Source of the DNA: an uncultured Poribacteria bacterium
GTDB taxonomy: Bacteria; Poribacteria; WGA-4E; WGA-3G
Reading direction: 5' to 3'
Assembly: GCA_951828515.1 (NCBI GenBank)
Contig: OX639992.1
Location: 3,264,217-3,328,216, forward strand
DNA length: 64,000 bases
In this document: piece by piece, positions 35,763 through 44,014 of the stretch
How positions within the stretch are numbered: the stretch's first letter is position 1
Layout of the letters: every line of letters starts with the position of its first letter
Notes under the pieces: generated by a model
What the model saw: only the letters and a program-made list of their open reading frames with translations
The model's database searches: none
Told to the model about the DNA's origin: nothing
Made by a program: the position numbers and the translations under genes

Positions 35763-35782
35763 CCGCAAGGTAAATAAAAAAA
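35763..35782 (+). promoter_or_regulatory. CCGCAAGG translation-leader element, copy 2
   Basis: CCGCAAGGTAAATAAAAAAA ends exactly at the fdhD ATG; AAGG is 12 nt from the start, as at 24268. Confidence 0.55.
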
Positions 35783-36619
35783 ATGAAACCGACATCCACC
35801 AAACTTATTACGCGCTGGACAGATACTGAACCTATCCAGATCGAAGACGAGTTGGTTGTTGAGGAACCGCTTGAGATTCGGGTCGGGCAACAGAGTTTAA
35901 TCGTTGTGATGCGGACTCCCGGACACGATTTTGAACTCGCCGCAGGCTTTCTTTATACGGAAAGCCTCATAACCTCTGGTGATGACATCGAGATTATTGC
36001 CTACTGTGACGAAGAGGACTCTGAAACGCAGTCTTCCGGTTTATCGTCGTTGCAGAATATTGTCAACGTGCGTCTTACAGAAGAACTGGACCTTGATGCT
36101 GAATCAGGTTGGCAGCGGAATTTTCACGCAAATGCGAGTTGCGGACTCTGTGGCAAAATGACGATTGAATCCGTGAGGCAGCAGGTACAACCGCTGGGTT
36201 CAGGGTTCCATACGAATCAAGAGGTATTCTATAAACTCAACGATCGGTTAAGAAAAGCGCAATCCGTTTTTGAAAAAACAGGTGGACTCCACGCCGCTGG
36301 GTTATTCGATGAAAATGGTGAACTGCTGATCATCAGAGAGGACATTGGTAGGCACAACGCTGTCGATAAAGTCATCGGACACGCGTTGCTGGCTGACTTG
36401 GTGCCGCTTGAACAGCATATTTTGATGGTAAGCGGACGTGCCAGTTTTGAGATCGTTCAGAAGGCACTCTTTGCTCGTATTCCAATAATCGTCGCTGTGT
36501 CCGCGGCATCTACACTCGCTGTAGATCTCGCCAAAGAGGGTAACCTCACATTAATAGGTTTCATGCGGGGACAGAGTATGGCGGTCTATAGTTGTCCAGA
36601 ACGCGTTCACTCAGCGTAA
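35783..36619 (+). CDS. fdhD: Formate dehydrogenase accessory sulfurtransferase FdhD
   Basis: 278 residues, normal for FdhD. Conserved blocks: EEPLEIRV, VVMRTPGHDFELAAGFLYTE, HANASCGLCGK (the C-x-x-C motif that carries sulfur, near residue 120), TGGLHAAGLFDENGELL, REDIGRHNAVDKVIGHAL, VSGRASFEIVQKALFARIPI, VSAASTLAVDLAKE and LIGFMRGQSM. FdhD passes sulfur from a cysteine desulfurase to the molybdenum cofactor of formate dehydrogenase. No formate dehydrogenase or molybdopterin gene lies in the window, so its client must be elsewhere. A terminator follows. Confidence 0.95.
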   Translation: MKPTSTKLITRWTDTEPIQIEDELVVEEPLEIRVGQQSLIVVMRTPGHDFELAAGFLYTESLITSGDDIEIIAYCDEEDSETQSSGLSSLQNIVNVRLTEELDLDAESGWQRNFHANASCGLCGKMTIESVRQQVQPLGSGFHTNQEVFYKLNDRLRKAQSVFEKTGGLHAAGLFDENGELLIIREDIGRHNAVDKVIGHALLADLVPLEQHILMVSGRASFEIVQKALFARIPIIVAVSAASTLAVDLAKEGNLTLIGFMRGQSMAVYSCPERVHSA

Positions 36620-36629
36620 CGAAAGAAAG

Positions 36630-36663
36630 AAAAAGATAGTAGGGTGCCTTTTTCTATCTTTTT
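36630..36663 (+). terminator. Rho-independent terminator after fdhD
   Basis: AAAAAGATAG pairs with CTATCTTTTT across a 14-nt loop, giving a terminal T run. Confidence 0.65.
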
Positions 36664-36716
36664 GGAATGACGTGTCTCTATAAGGGTAAGCATAACTTAA
36701 AAGGAGTGAAACGCTC

Positions 36717-37001
36717 ATGGATTTCATTTTGAACAGCATCCAAAATTTCGTTAATTTGCTATTTTTCGTGGCTATTGTTGGTACTTTGGTGGTCTCTTGG
36801 ATATACGCAAGTCGGTTGAAAAAACAGTATGGTGCCGACTTCCCGTGGAGCAAAACAGCCTTTATTGTCGGAATTGAAGTCCTACTTTGGATCGGATTTA
36901 CCATTTTCTGGGAAATCCTCAAAGCGTTCTGGGTACCGATTGCCATTGTCGCTATTATAGTTATTGTGCTTATTTCCCGGAAGAAGCGAAGGTACGTTTG
37001 A
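36717..37001 (+). CDS. Small membrane protein of unknown function
   Basis: 94 residues, with membrane segments at about 12-30 (VNLLFFVAIVGTLVVSWIY), 48-64 (AFIVGIEVLLWIGFTIF) and 70-87 (FWVPIAIVAIIVIVLIS), and a basic C-terminal end (RKKRRYV). AAGGAG precedes ATG 36717. I do not recognise a family. A strong hairpin follows, so it is probably a single-gene transcript. Confidence 0.7.
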   Translation: MDFILNSIQNFVNLLFFVAIVGTLVVSWIYASRLKKQYGADFPWSKTAFIVGIEVLLWIGFTIFWEILKAFWVPIAIVAIIVIVLISRKKRRYV

Positions 37002-37014
37002 CGGAAGTGGCTGT

Positions 37015-37046
37015 GACGGGTCAGTAGTCTTGCATGCTGACCCGTC
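37015..37046. terminator. Strong hairpin, terminator-like without a T run
   Basis: GACGGGTCAG (37015-37024) pairs perfectly with CTGACCCGTC (37037-37046), a 10-bp stem with a 12-nt loop. There is no T tract after it, so it may be a REP-type palindrome or an RNA end protector. Confidence 0.5.
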
Positions 37047-37071
37047 CACCAAGAATCCAAAAGAAAAATAA

Positions 37072-37347
37072 ATGCGGTTTAACCATTCAAACAAACATAT
37101 TCGCGACGCGATTCGCTACCCTGAAAGCAAAAACTGGAGGGTTACAAAGGCGGGACCCCGAGCGCATATCTGGGGTAGACTCTGGTGTCCGCGACGCGCA
37201 CGCGATGGCTGCCGTACACAAGTCTTGTCAACACCAAGAAATCCTGAACTGCATGCGCGGGACATCCGTCGCTACATTGACAGATGCCCTCATACTGGTA
37301 ACAACACGACAATCAATAATGGAGAAACTGACTATGAAAGTGCATGA
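37072..37347 (+). CDS. Small Cys/His protein, first gene of an overlapping pair (toxin-like?)
   Basis: 91 residues. The core HIRDAIRYPESKNWRVTKAG, AHIWGRLWCP, DGCRTQVLSTPRNPE and HARDIRRYIDRCPH has a regular spacing of His, Cys and Trp. I recall similar short bacterial hypotheticals (pattern AHxWG-x-x-x-CP ... STP-x-NPE-x-HAR-x-I/L-RR) and HicA-like length, but cannot name the family from the sequence. ATG 37072 lies 25 bp after a hairpin. Its last 14 bases overlap the start of the next gene (37334), indicating translational coupling. A toxin-antitoxin or DNA/RNA-binding pair is inference from size, overlap and isolation. Confidence 0.62.
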   Translation: MRFNHSNKHIRDAIRYPESKNWRVTKAGPRAHIWGRLWCPRRARDGCRTQVLSTPRNPELHARDIRRYIDRCPHTGNNTTINNGETDYESA

Positions 37348-37606
37348 GTTCACACTCATTTTAACGACTGAACCTACTGAGGAAGAGGCTGATAGGTTAT
37401 TTGGCGTTTTTAACGATGCGACCCTCGCTACAAGTGTCGGTGTTCCGCAAATTCGCTTTCACCGGAAAGCTGCATCCTTGGAGAAGGCTATTAATTCTGC
37501 CTTAATGAATGTTACAGCGTCAGGTTTTGAGGTTATCCGGATCGAAATTGAGCCTCAGGTAGTGACCCAAAGCACGCATCGGCTCCAAAGCCGAGTCGCT
37601 ACCTAA
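37334..37606 (+). CDS. Small protein, second gene of an overlapping pair (antitoxin-like?)
   Basis: 90 residues: MKVHEFTLILTTEPTEEEAD, LFGVFNDATLATSVGVPQIR, FHRKAASLEKAINSALMNV and ASGFEVIRIEIEPQVV. The pattern is a beta strand, helix, strand, helix, strand of an alpha/beta fold, acidic at its start. No catalytic motif is seen. ATG 37334 overlaps the previous gene by 14 bases. A longer reading from 37034 in the same frame runs through the first gene's region and is rejected as a shadow. Always-paired short genes like this are often TA modules, but the function is not shown. Confidence 0.62.
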   Translation: MKVHEFTLILTTEPTEEEADRLFGVFNDATLATSVGVPQIRFHRKAASLEKAINSALMNVTASGFEVIRIEIEPQVVTQSTHRLQSRVAT

Positions 37607-37704
37607 ATTTTCTAAGATTTAAGCCAGTTATTGCAAACAGGGGCGAACGTATAGTAATAGTGGTTGTCTATTGGTGCCCCGCAGCTTATGAGAGGGAAAA
37701 CATA

Positions 37705-38757
37705 ATGAGTCGAACAGGGAGAGCCGTGGTCGCGTGCGGCAAAGATTTTGAAATCCGTGAATATCCGGTTCCCGAGCCTGAACCTAACACGGTGTTACTC
37801 CGTCAGGAGTTAGCAGGGATTTGCGGAACCGACCTACACAACTGGCAGAACGGCTTCCAGCAAGAAGTTCTGTTGGGGCATGAAAACGTCGGTATTATTG
37901 AAGAAATTGGTGAAGGTGTGGAAACCGATTATGTGGGTAAACCGGTGAAAGAGGGTGACAGGGTGATCTTCGCGCCAGGAACTAACTACGGTGCTTACGG
38001 TTTCCAGTGGAACCCAGATGAGGCACCACATTTTCGCGGCGGGTTTGCGGATTATATGTATCTCAACTATCCAAATACCTGCTTTATGAAGACCGATGCG
38101 TCGCCTGAGGTTGCTGTGCTTACAGAGCCATTTACTATCGGTGTCCACGCCGCAATGCGCGGTGAAATAAAACTCGGTGACACCGTCGTTGTGCAGGGTT
38201 CGGGCGCTATTGGGCTTGTGACGCTTGCCTGTGCGAAGTTGAGCGGTGCCGCAAAAGCGATTATGGTCGGCGGACCCGCGGGACGATTGGAACTCGCGAA
38301 ACGACTCGGAGCCGATGTAACAATTGACATCGAGGACGTTACCTCTGCTGAGGAGCGGACAGAACTTGTGAAAGCCGAAACACCACGCAAAGAGGGGGCG
38401 GACGTTGTTTTTGAGTGTGCAGGTTTTCTCCCAGCCACGCCGGAAGGATTAGGGTACACCCGACGCAGTGGTACTTTTGTTGAGGTTGGGCACTTCGTCG
38501 ATATGGGTTCAATTGACTTTAACATCAACCAGTTGTTGATGCGCAAAAACCTCCGCGTCGAGGCTATTTGGGGAAGCAGTTACGAACATTTCGTCCGTGG
38601 CTTACCGCTCCTTGAACAGAGCGATTTACCGTTTGCCGATATGATTAGTCATCAGCTCCCACTCTCACAGGTCGGGGACGGGTTTAAGGCACTTGATGGT
38701 GGCTATCGCATTAAGGGTGAAACGGCGATTAAAATTGCGGTTCGGGCTGAAGAATAA
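37705..38757 (+). CDS. Zinc-type medium-chain dehydrogenase without the structural-zinc lobe
   Basis: 350 residues. MDR fold: AGICGTDLHNWQ (catalytic Cys), LLGHENVGIIEEIGEGV (GHE zinc-site motif), GDTVVVQGSGAIGLVTLACA (NAD(P) Rossmann glycine motif GSGAIG), and DVVFECAGF. The four-cysteine structural zinc loop typical of alcohol dehydrogenases is absent (compare CWECRYCRTGKYWLC in the 51664 gene). Substrate not determinable; likely a polyol or sugar alcohol given the next genes. ATG 37705 follows GAGAGGG. The oxidoreductase and isomerase downstream are on the same strand with 77 and 52 bp gaps. Confidence 0.87.
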   Translation: MSRTGRAVVACGKDFEIREYPVPEPEPNTVLLRQELAGICGTDLHNWQNGFQQEVLLGHENVGIIEEIGEGVETDYVGKPVKEGDRVIFAPGTNYGAYGFQWNPDEAPHFRGGFADYMYLNYPNTCFMKTDASPEVAVLTEPFTIGVHAAMRGEIKLGDTVVVQGSGAIGLVTLACAKLSGAAKAIMVGGPAGRLELAKRLGADVTIDIEDVTSAEERTELVKAETPRKEGADVVFECAGFLPATPEGLGYTRRSGTFVEVGHFVDMGSIDFNINQLLMRKNLRVEAIWGSSYEHFVRGLPLLEQSDLPFADMISHQLPLSQVGDGFKALDGGYRIKGETAIKIAVRAEE

Positions 38758-38834
38758 ACAAATTCAAGAAAATCGTGCGTTCCAAGTGCACAGAGCTGTG
38801 CGCTGGTATTGCGCGCCCACAGGAGGCACAATTA

Positions 38835-39854
38835 ATGGCAAAAACGTATCGCGTTGGCTTTGCATCCCTCGTGCATGACCATGTATGGGGTGAACTCCGA
38901 TACTGGAAGGAACATCCAAACGTTGAGATTGTCGCAGCAGGCGATGTCAATGCGGAATTACGCGCCCAGTTTAGCGCAGAGGTCGGTATTGAGAACGTCT
39001 ATGACTCTTGGCAAGAAATGGTGGAGAAAGAGGAATTGGACATCATCCAAGCGGCATCGGAGAACAACGCTGGAGCCGACATTGTCGAGACAGCAGCGGC
39101 GAAGGGTATCCACGTCGTATCCGAAAAGCCGATGGCGGCGCGACTCTCACAAGCAGATCGGATGCTTGCCGCCGTGGAGAACGCTGGCACTTTATTGATG
39201 GTGAACTGGCCCACGGCATGGAGTCCACCTCTCAACACTGCAATGAACCTCATCAAAGATGGCGCAATCGGGGACATCTTCTATTTCAAGTGGCGTTCCG
39301 CACACAACGGACCGATGGAAATCGGATGCTCTCGCTACTTCTACGAGTGGCTCTACGATGAGGAGAAGAATGGGGCAGGTGCGTTGATGGATTACTGTTG
39401 TTATTGTGCTGATATGTGTGCCTACCTCCTCGGTCTGCCACAACAGGTAACAGCGTTTCGCAGCACCTTCGTCAAGGACTACCCGGTTCCTGACGATAAC
39501 GCCGTCATCCTCATGAAATACGGTAATGCCTTCGGACTCACAGAAGCGTCTTGGACCCAAAAGGTTGGCTATATCACACCGAATCCAGTGGTCTATGGCA
39601 CTGAGGGTGCCCTGATGGTAAGCGGCAACGAAGTTCATCTGCATCCGGCAAATGGCGACGCTGAAGTAGTTACCCCTGAACCACTCCCAGAGGGCAAACG
39701 CAATGCCGCGGAATACTTTATTCGCTGCTTGGAGACAGGCGAACCGATTGAAGGTCTGTGCAGTGCCAAAGTGAGTCGAGATGCCCAAGAAATTCTCGAA
39801 GCGGGACTGGTGTCAGCGGATAGCGGACAGGTCGTTAATTTACCGATGTCGTAA
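38835..39854 (+). CDS. Gfo/Idh/MocA family oxidoreductase
   Basis: 339 residues. Rossmann N-half (YRVGFASLVHDHVWGEL, VEIVAAGDVN), the EKP motif in HVVSEKPMAARLSQADRM, and the C-terminal alpha/beta domain (DIFYFKWRSAHNGP, GALMDYCCYCADMCAYLLG, GLTEASWTQ). The family oxidises or reduces sugar-like substrates with NAD(P). AGGAGG at 38821 precedes ATG 38835. It lies between a dehydrogenase and a TIM-barrel isomerase, an arrangement common in inositol or rare-sugar catabolism; the substrate is open. Confidence 0.88.
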   Translation: MAKTYRVGFASLVHDHVWGELRYWKEHPNVEIVAAGDVNAELRAQFSAEVGIENVYDSWQEMVEKEELDIIQAASENNAGADIVETAAAKGIHVVSEKPMAARLSQADRMLAAVENAGTLLMVNWPTAWSPPLNTAMNLIKDGAIGDIFYFKWRSAHNGPMEIGCSRYFYEWLYDEEKNGAGALMDYCCYCADMCAYLLGLPQQVTAFRSTFVKDYPVPDDNAVILMKYGNAFGLTEASWTQKVGYITPNPVVYGTEGALMVSGNEVHLHPANGDAEVVTPEPLPEGKRNAAEYFIRCLETGEPIEGLCSAKVSRDAQEILEAGLVSADSGQVVNLPMS

Positions 39855-39864
39855 GCGAATATAG

Positions 39865-39882
39865 GCGCGGTTCAAACCGCGC
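39865..39882. repeat. Palindrome GCGCGGTT-CA-AACCGCGC between genes
   Basis: An 8-bp perfect stem with a 2-nt loop between the oxidoreductase and isomerase genes. Related GCGGTTTGCAACCGC hairpins occur at 61919-62003. Probably a REP-like element; it may also stabilise mRNA. Confidence 0.55.
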
Positions 39883-39906
39883 TTACAGATACGTTAGGAG
39901 AACTTG

Positions 39907-40668
39907 ATGAGCGATAGAATTCCGATTGCGTTACAATTGTATTCCGTCAGAGACGATTGTGCTGGCGATCTATCTTTAACACTACAAGCAGTCGCACAGA
40001 TGGGCTATGAAGGCGTTGAGTTTGCGGGTTACTACGATCGGAGTGCCGAAGAATTAAGCGGAATGTGCGATGACCTCGGATTGAAAGTTGCTGGTACACA
40101 CACAGGGATAGACACACTTCTCGGTGATGAACTCGCCGAAACGGTTGCGTTCAACAAGGGGCTCGGCAATCCGTATCTGATTGTTCCGGGACTCCCCGCA
40201 GAGTACCAAGGTTCGCCACATGCTTGGCTCGACACAGCAAAACGCTTCAACAGTATCGCCGAAAAGATTGCTGACCAAGGGATGTTTACCGGTTATCACA
40301 ACCACACCGGTGAATTCACGTCAATGGAAGGCGAAATCCCGTGGGACATATTCGGTGGTAATACCCGCGACGATGTCGTCATGCAAATTGACATCGGTCA
40401 TGCCCTTCGCGCTGGTGCCGATCCTGTGGCGTTTATTGAACGCTACCCCGGTAGATCGAAATTGGTGCACCTTAAAGAGTATTCCGCCACGAATGACAAG
40501 GCAAATGTCGGTGAAGGTGAAATTCCGTGGGATGCTGTGTTCCATGCCTGTGAAACCGTCGGTGGCACGGAGTGGTACATTGTTGAACAGGAAAGTTACG
40601 CCTACCCGCCTCTTGAATGTGCTGAACGCTGCATCGAGAATCTACGAAAGATGGGGAAAATTTCTTAA
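39907..40668 (+). CDS. Sugar phosphate isomerase/epimerase (xylose-isomerase-like TIM barrel)
   Basis: 253 residues. Motifs of the AP-endonuclease-2/xylose-isomerase-like barrel: IALQLYSVRDDC, VAQMGYEGVEFAGYYDRS, GLKVAGTHTGIDTL, YHNHTGEFTSMEG, VVMQIDIGHALRAGADP and LVHLKEYS, with a late Glu in EWYIVEQESY. The H-x-H, D-x-G-H and E residues match the usual metal ligands. ATG 39907 follows AGGAG. It probably acts with the two upstream oxidoreductases on a sugar-type substrate. Confidence 0.88.
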   Translation: MSDRIPIALQLYSVRDDCAGDLSLTLQAVAQMGYEGVEFAGYYDRSAEELSGMCDDLGLKVAGTHTGIDTLLGDELAETVAFNKGLGNPYLIVPGLPAEYQGSPHAWLDTAKRFNSIAEKIADQGMFTGYHNHTGEFTSMEGEIPWDIFGGNTRDDVVMQIDIGHALRAGADPVAFIERYPGRSKLVHLKEYSATNDKANVGEGEIPWDAVFHACETVGGTEWYIVEQESYAYPPLECAERCIENLRKMGKIS

Positions 40669-40806
40669 TTATACCTTGCGGAGAAACAACGGACGTTTGA
40701 ACGCTGACGTGCGTCCCTCAAATCCGCTTGCGCCGTTGTTGCAAGCTGCGTTTAAAAACCTTTCCGTAGATCCGCTTTCCACTTCGTTTCAAGCTGCGCG
40801 CTTTTT

Positions 40807-41565
40807 ATGCTAAAATCCAAAAACAGGCTGACACTTAAAGAACAGCAACCTGCCAGTCGTTCCGATAGTGTTGAAACAGATCTTTTGCTCTGGTGGGAAG
40901 ATTTCTACCTCCCCGTTTTCGAGTATATCCTCCCGAAAATGGGGACGTTGGAAGGGAAAAAGGTTCTTGAACTCGGTACCGGTACAGGAGGGACCGCAAC
41001 ACTGCTGGCGAAACGGGGTGCCTCTGTTGTCGGCATAGATTTACTGCCTTTTCGACTTGCTGAAGCGCAGGCGCGAGCCGCGGAACACAACGTCGCTGAG
41101 GCAGTTAATTTTGCACTGATGGACGCGACGCATCTCGCCTTTCCTGACAATACCTTCGATTTTATTATCTCCAAATCCGTATTGGTTTTCACAGATCATA
41201 GGCAAACCGCGAGAGAGTGCTATCGCGTTCTCAAGCCGGGTGGAAAGGCGATTTTCATGGAAAACATGCGCTACCACCCAGTGGTATGGCTGTATCGAAA
41301 AGTGTTCCTGAAGTACTCCGGCAAGTTGCGTTACTTTTCAGGAGGGGACATTGAAACAGTCGGCACTGAATTTGAGAAGTTGGAGCATCGTGAGTTTCAT
41401 CTCTCCGCAGTGAGCGCACTGTTCTGGCAGAAATGCGTTTCCATCCCACTATTTTATCGGTGGAGTCTCCGCATCCTCAAAGCGATTGATACAGCTCTCT
41501 TGAAATGCTTTCCATTCCTCAAACGGTTCTGCTGGATCACTGCGATGATTTGTCATAAAGATTAG
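40807..41565 (+). CDS. Class I SAM-dependent methyltransferase
   Basis: 252 residues. Motif I VLELGTGTGGTATLLAKRG, acidic end of strand 2 in VVGIDLLPFRLAEAQARA, motif for SAM adenine FALMDATHLAFPDNTFDFII, and CYRVLKPGGKAIFMENM after strand 5. The C-terminal region is hydrophobic (IPLFYRWSLRILKAIDTALL), so it may act near the membrane on a lipid or quinone. No Shine-Dalgarno is visible before ATG 40807, so the start is uncertain. Substrate unknown. Confidence 0.85.
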   Translation: MLKSKNRLTLKEQQPASRSDSVETDLLLWWEDFYLPVFEYILPKMGTLEGKKVLELGTGTGGTATLLAKRGASVVGIDLLPFRLAEAQARAAEHNVAEAVNFALMDATHLAFPDNTFDFIISKSVLVFTDHRQTARECYRVLKPGGKAIFMENMRYHPVVWLYRKVFLKYSGKLRYFSGGDIETVGTEFEKLEHREFHLSAVSALFWQKCVSIPLFYRWSLRILKAIDTALLKCFPFLKRFCWITAMICHKD

Positions 41566-41631
41566 CGATTCTCTGACATGCTTCCACGGCTAAGTGCATA
41601 GGTGGGTTGAACGGGGACTTACCGTAGGTGT

Positions 41632-41651
41632 TATAGTAAAGCCCGAAAATA
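41632..41651. repeat. Orphan left end of the TATAGTAAAGCCC MITE
   Basis: TATAGTAAAGCCCGAAAATA matches the first 20 bases of the 118-bp MITEs, but the following sequence diverges and no right end is found before 41775. Probably an old, deleted copy. Confidence 0.5.
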
Positions 41652-41774
41652 TCTGAATATCCCCGGTAAATGCGGTTAGGAAACCGAACCTACCGAGGTC
41701 TGGGTGAACGTCGCGGTTAATGCGATATAAACTTTTAGAAGTGGTATAGCATGGCGGAAAAGTCTTTGCCGTCG

Positions 41775-42569
41775 TTAGCCATGTTTCAACCAATTGTCAA
41801 AAAGCGGTTTGAGTCGTTCGGGGAGATTTCCTAAAAAAATGGGGTCGTTGAGCCACTCTTGACTGGTCGGACTTTCTGGATTCGGAGGTTCACCCTCCGA
41901 TGGCGCGGTGAGAACAGCATAGTGCAGGGTCTGCCGTTTTGAGTCCGTAGGATTGTATCCTTTGTGGAGCAGGCTTGAATTGTAGAAGACGATGTCTCCT
42001 GCTTTCAGTTTAACGACGAACTGGTTCGGCATCGCTGCCTTTGGTGTCTGTTGTATGACAATGCGCTCAGCATCTGTGAGTTCGCGTTGATGGCTACCCG
42101 GGACGATGTAAAGGGTCTCATCGTCATAAAGGGCACCGTTGAGTTGGACGTGGCTCCTGAGTCGACTGCGGAGCGTTTCAAGTGGCACTTCTCCATCGGG
42201 TGCTGAATCTCGATGCCAGTTAATATGATACGGTTTCCGCTCGGAACTGACGAGAAGCGTGCAAAGGTGATACTTTAACCTTTGCCCAATCAGTGCTTCA
42301 ATGACATCCAATATCTGTGGGTGTGCGAGTGCATCTACAAGTGCTTGCTCACGAATGCTTGGATGAAAGATGTTATTAACCCCCCAAGTGTCATCACGTT
42401 CGCCATCTATGTAGCGGAGGTGATCGGCATGTAATCCTTCAACCCGGCATTTGTGGAGTATGCGATCAATAGCACTGCGATAGGTTCGGATGTCGGTTTG
42501 AGAAAGTGCGCCTCTACGAACAATATAACCGTTTTCAACAAAGGCATCAATTTCTGAACGGGTTAGCAT
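41775..42569 (-). CDS. Phytanoyl-CoA dioxygenase (PhyH) family protein
   Basis: 264 residues. Iron-2-oxoglutarate oxygenase fold: FVENGYIVRRGALSQTDI at the start, the H-x-D iron motif in INWHRDSAPDGEV, TLYIVPGSHQRELTDAE, KAGDIVFYNSSLLHKGYNP with the distal His, and SKRQTLHYAV with the 2-oxoglutarate-binding Arg. It would hydroxylate a small substrate. Start ATG 42569. The substrate cannot be told; three PhyH-like genes occur in the window. Confidence 0.88.
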   Translation of the reverse strand: MLTRSEIDAFVENGYIVRRGALSQTDIRTYRSAIDRILHKCRVEGLHADHLRYIDGERDDTWGVNNIFHPSIREQALVDALAHPQILDVIEALIGQRLKYHLCTLLVSSERKPYHINWHRDSAPDGEVPLETLRSRLRSHVQLNGALYDDETLYIVPGSHQRELTDAERIVIQQTPKAAMPNQFVVKLKAGDIVFYNSSLLHKGYNPTDSKRQTLHYAVLTAPSEGEPPNPESPTSQEWLNDPIFLGNLPERLKPLFDNWLKHG

Positions 42570-42601
42570 TTTAGGTTTACCTCATGATGTGGTGACAGTT
42601 C

Positions 42602-42988
42602 CTAAGTCGAATTGTCTGGACAGTAGAGGTCATTGAACTCAATTTCGTTTCCATCTGGATCGAAGATGAAGAAAGCCCGACATTTACCGCGCGGGTCATC
42701 AAAATTGAAGGGACCGCGAGTCCGATAAGGTAAGACTGTGAATTGTTCGACGAGTTGGTTAATTCGCGCTGTGCTTGTCACAAAGGCGAAGTGCATCGGT
42801 CCGCCAGCATCATGTCCAGGGCTTCCGGCTTCCTTGAGAACAAGATGTCCGTTTTCTAAGTAGATATAAAGCTGCCGATTGTCCCGTTCCACGACTTCAA
42901 AATCGAGTAGATCTCGGTAAAACGCCGCGGCTCGCTCAAGATTTGTGACTTTAACGAAAACCTCTCCGATGCCGTAATATCCGTTCAT
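42602..42988 (-). CDS. VOC (glyoxalase/bleomycin-resistance-like) family protein
   Basis: 128 residues. One VOC fold made of two beta-alpha-beta-beta-beta modules: IGEVFVKVTNLERAAAFYRD, GGPMHFAFVTSTARINQLVE and FFIFDPDGNEIEFND. The final E of NEIEF is the usual metal ligand. Reaction not known. ATG 42988 has GGAGGG 8 nt upstream; the frame is open further up without a start that is better supported. It lies 32 bp upstream of the PhyH gene on the same strand and may be cotranscribed with it. Confidence 0.85.
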   Translation of the reverse strand: MNGYYGIGEVFVKVTNLERAAAFYRDLLDFEVVERDNRQLYIYLENGHLVLKEAGSPGHDAGGPMHFAFVTSTARINQLVEQFTVLPYRTRGPFNFDDPRGKCRAFFIFDPDGNEIEFNDLYCPDNST

Positions 42989-43020
42989 CGTGTATTCCCT
43001 CCAACACACCGATATTTGAT

Positions 43021-43065
43021 AAACAGAAAGGCTCTGGATTCGTGGAATCCGGAGCCTTTCTGTTT
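43021..43065. terminator. Bidirectional rho-independent terminator
   Basis: AAACAGAAAGGCTC-x-GGATTC pairs with GAATCCGGAGCCTTTCTGTT with only one mismatch and a 4-nt loop, with A and T runs at both sides. It serves the LamG gene at 43080-43925 on the minus strand. Confidence 0.85.
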
Positions 43066-43079
43066 CAGATTAATAACAT

Positions 43080-43925
43080 TTAGCGTTTCTTGATGTGTCC
43101 CCATGTGGTAGCAAGTTTACCTTGCGCTTCCACAGCGACAGCACCGAGCACCGCGCCACCAGCGAGTTCTTTTACTTCGTCCTCACTGATAGCCCGTTCC
43201 CAGAAGTAGACCTCGTCAATCATGCCATCAATCCAGAAGTCGTTGCCGGCATTACCACCGACTTGCCGTCCGACACCGAGTTCAACCGGACGTTCCGGGA
43301 ACGTCCGCAGCGGGGTCTCGATTGCCCTTGGATTGGACTGTCCACTGGCGGGGACCACAGTATCACCGGTAACAGAGGAGGTCACATACGCTGTCGCTTC
43401 TGAACCATCAACAACGTAAGCGACGTGGACCCATTCCTCTTCAGCGTAAACATTGTCAGTGGCAAACCAACCTTCGCTACCTGCCCAGCAGCTGCCCCAG
43501 GTCATATTTGCCTCGGACGTGGTACACATCCGCACCATGAAGTGGTCACCCCAACCGACCTTATCGCCTTTGAAGAACATAGCGGAGTGGTTCCTACCAC
43601 CCCCTGTTCTCACATAGACCCACAAGGAGACAGAGAAGATACCGTCCTCTTTTTCAAGGCTTGCGGAGGAAGGGATTGCGACGTACTGTCCGGTGTCTTC
43701 ACCGGTTGCGGGGTTTTCGGGATTCTCAATGTTGAGTGCCATGCCGAATTCCCCTTTTCCAGCACTGGCACCGTTCACAAATTCGCCGTCATTACTTCCG
43801 ATGGAATCGTTCGCTGTGCCATCATCAAAGTTCCAAGCAGAAACGAGACCGTCTGCAAGCTCGGCGTAACTATTGGTACTAAATACCATAAGTGCTAAAA
43901 TAAAAAACAGACAAATGTGCTTCAT
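43080..43925 (-). CDS. Secreted LamG-like protein with WGxIK tail
   Basis: 281 residues. Signal peptide (ICLFFILALMVFSTNSYA), then a LamG/concanavalin-A-like jelly roll: LVSAWNFDDGTANDSIGSND, DGIFSVSLWVYVRTGGG, EEEWVHVAYVVDGSEATAYV and FWIDGMIDEVYFWERAISED. It ends VEAQGKLATTWGHIKKR. A paralog lies just upstream (44015-44848). The pair shares the module order and tail of the LamG protein at 15675-16550. Probably secreted and involved in binding glycans or proteins; unknown ligand. Confidence 0.88.
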   Translation of the reverse strand: MKHICLFFILALMVFSTNSYAELADGLVSAWNFDDGTANDSIGSNDGEFVNGASAGKGEFGMALNIENPENPATGEDTGQYVAIPSSASLEKEDGIFSVSLWVYVRTGGGRNHSAMFFKGDKVGWGDHFMVRMCTTSEANMTWGSCWAGSEGWFATDNVYAEEEWVHVAYVVDGSEATAYVTSSVTGDTVVPASGQSNPRAIETPLRTFPERPVELGVGRQVGGNAGNDFWIDGMIDEVYFWERAISEDEVKELAGGAVLGAVAVEAQGKLATTWGHIKKR

Positions 43926-44014
43926 AATAAAGCTCCTTATCGTTTCAATTCTAACTTAGCGAGTTTGCGATAGAATCTCACAAACCCGCAATGTTTTTAG
44001 ATGCTCAATTGTAC

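Noticed and set aside
37034-37333. Extension of the second gene of the overlapping pair
   Set aside because: It is the other frame of the first gene's coding region; the internal ATG 37334 gives the family-like N-terminus.
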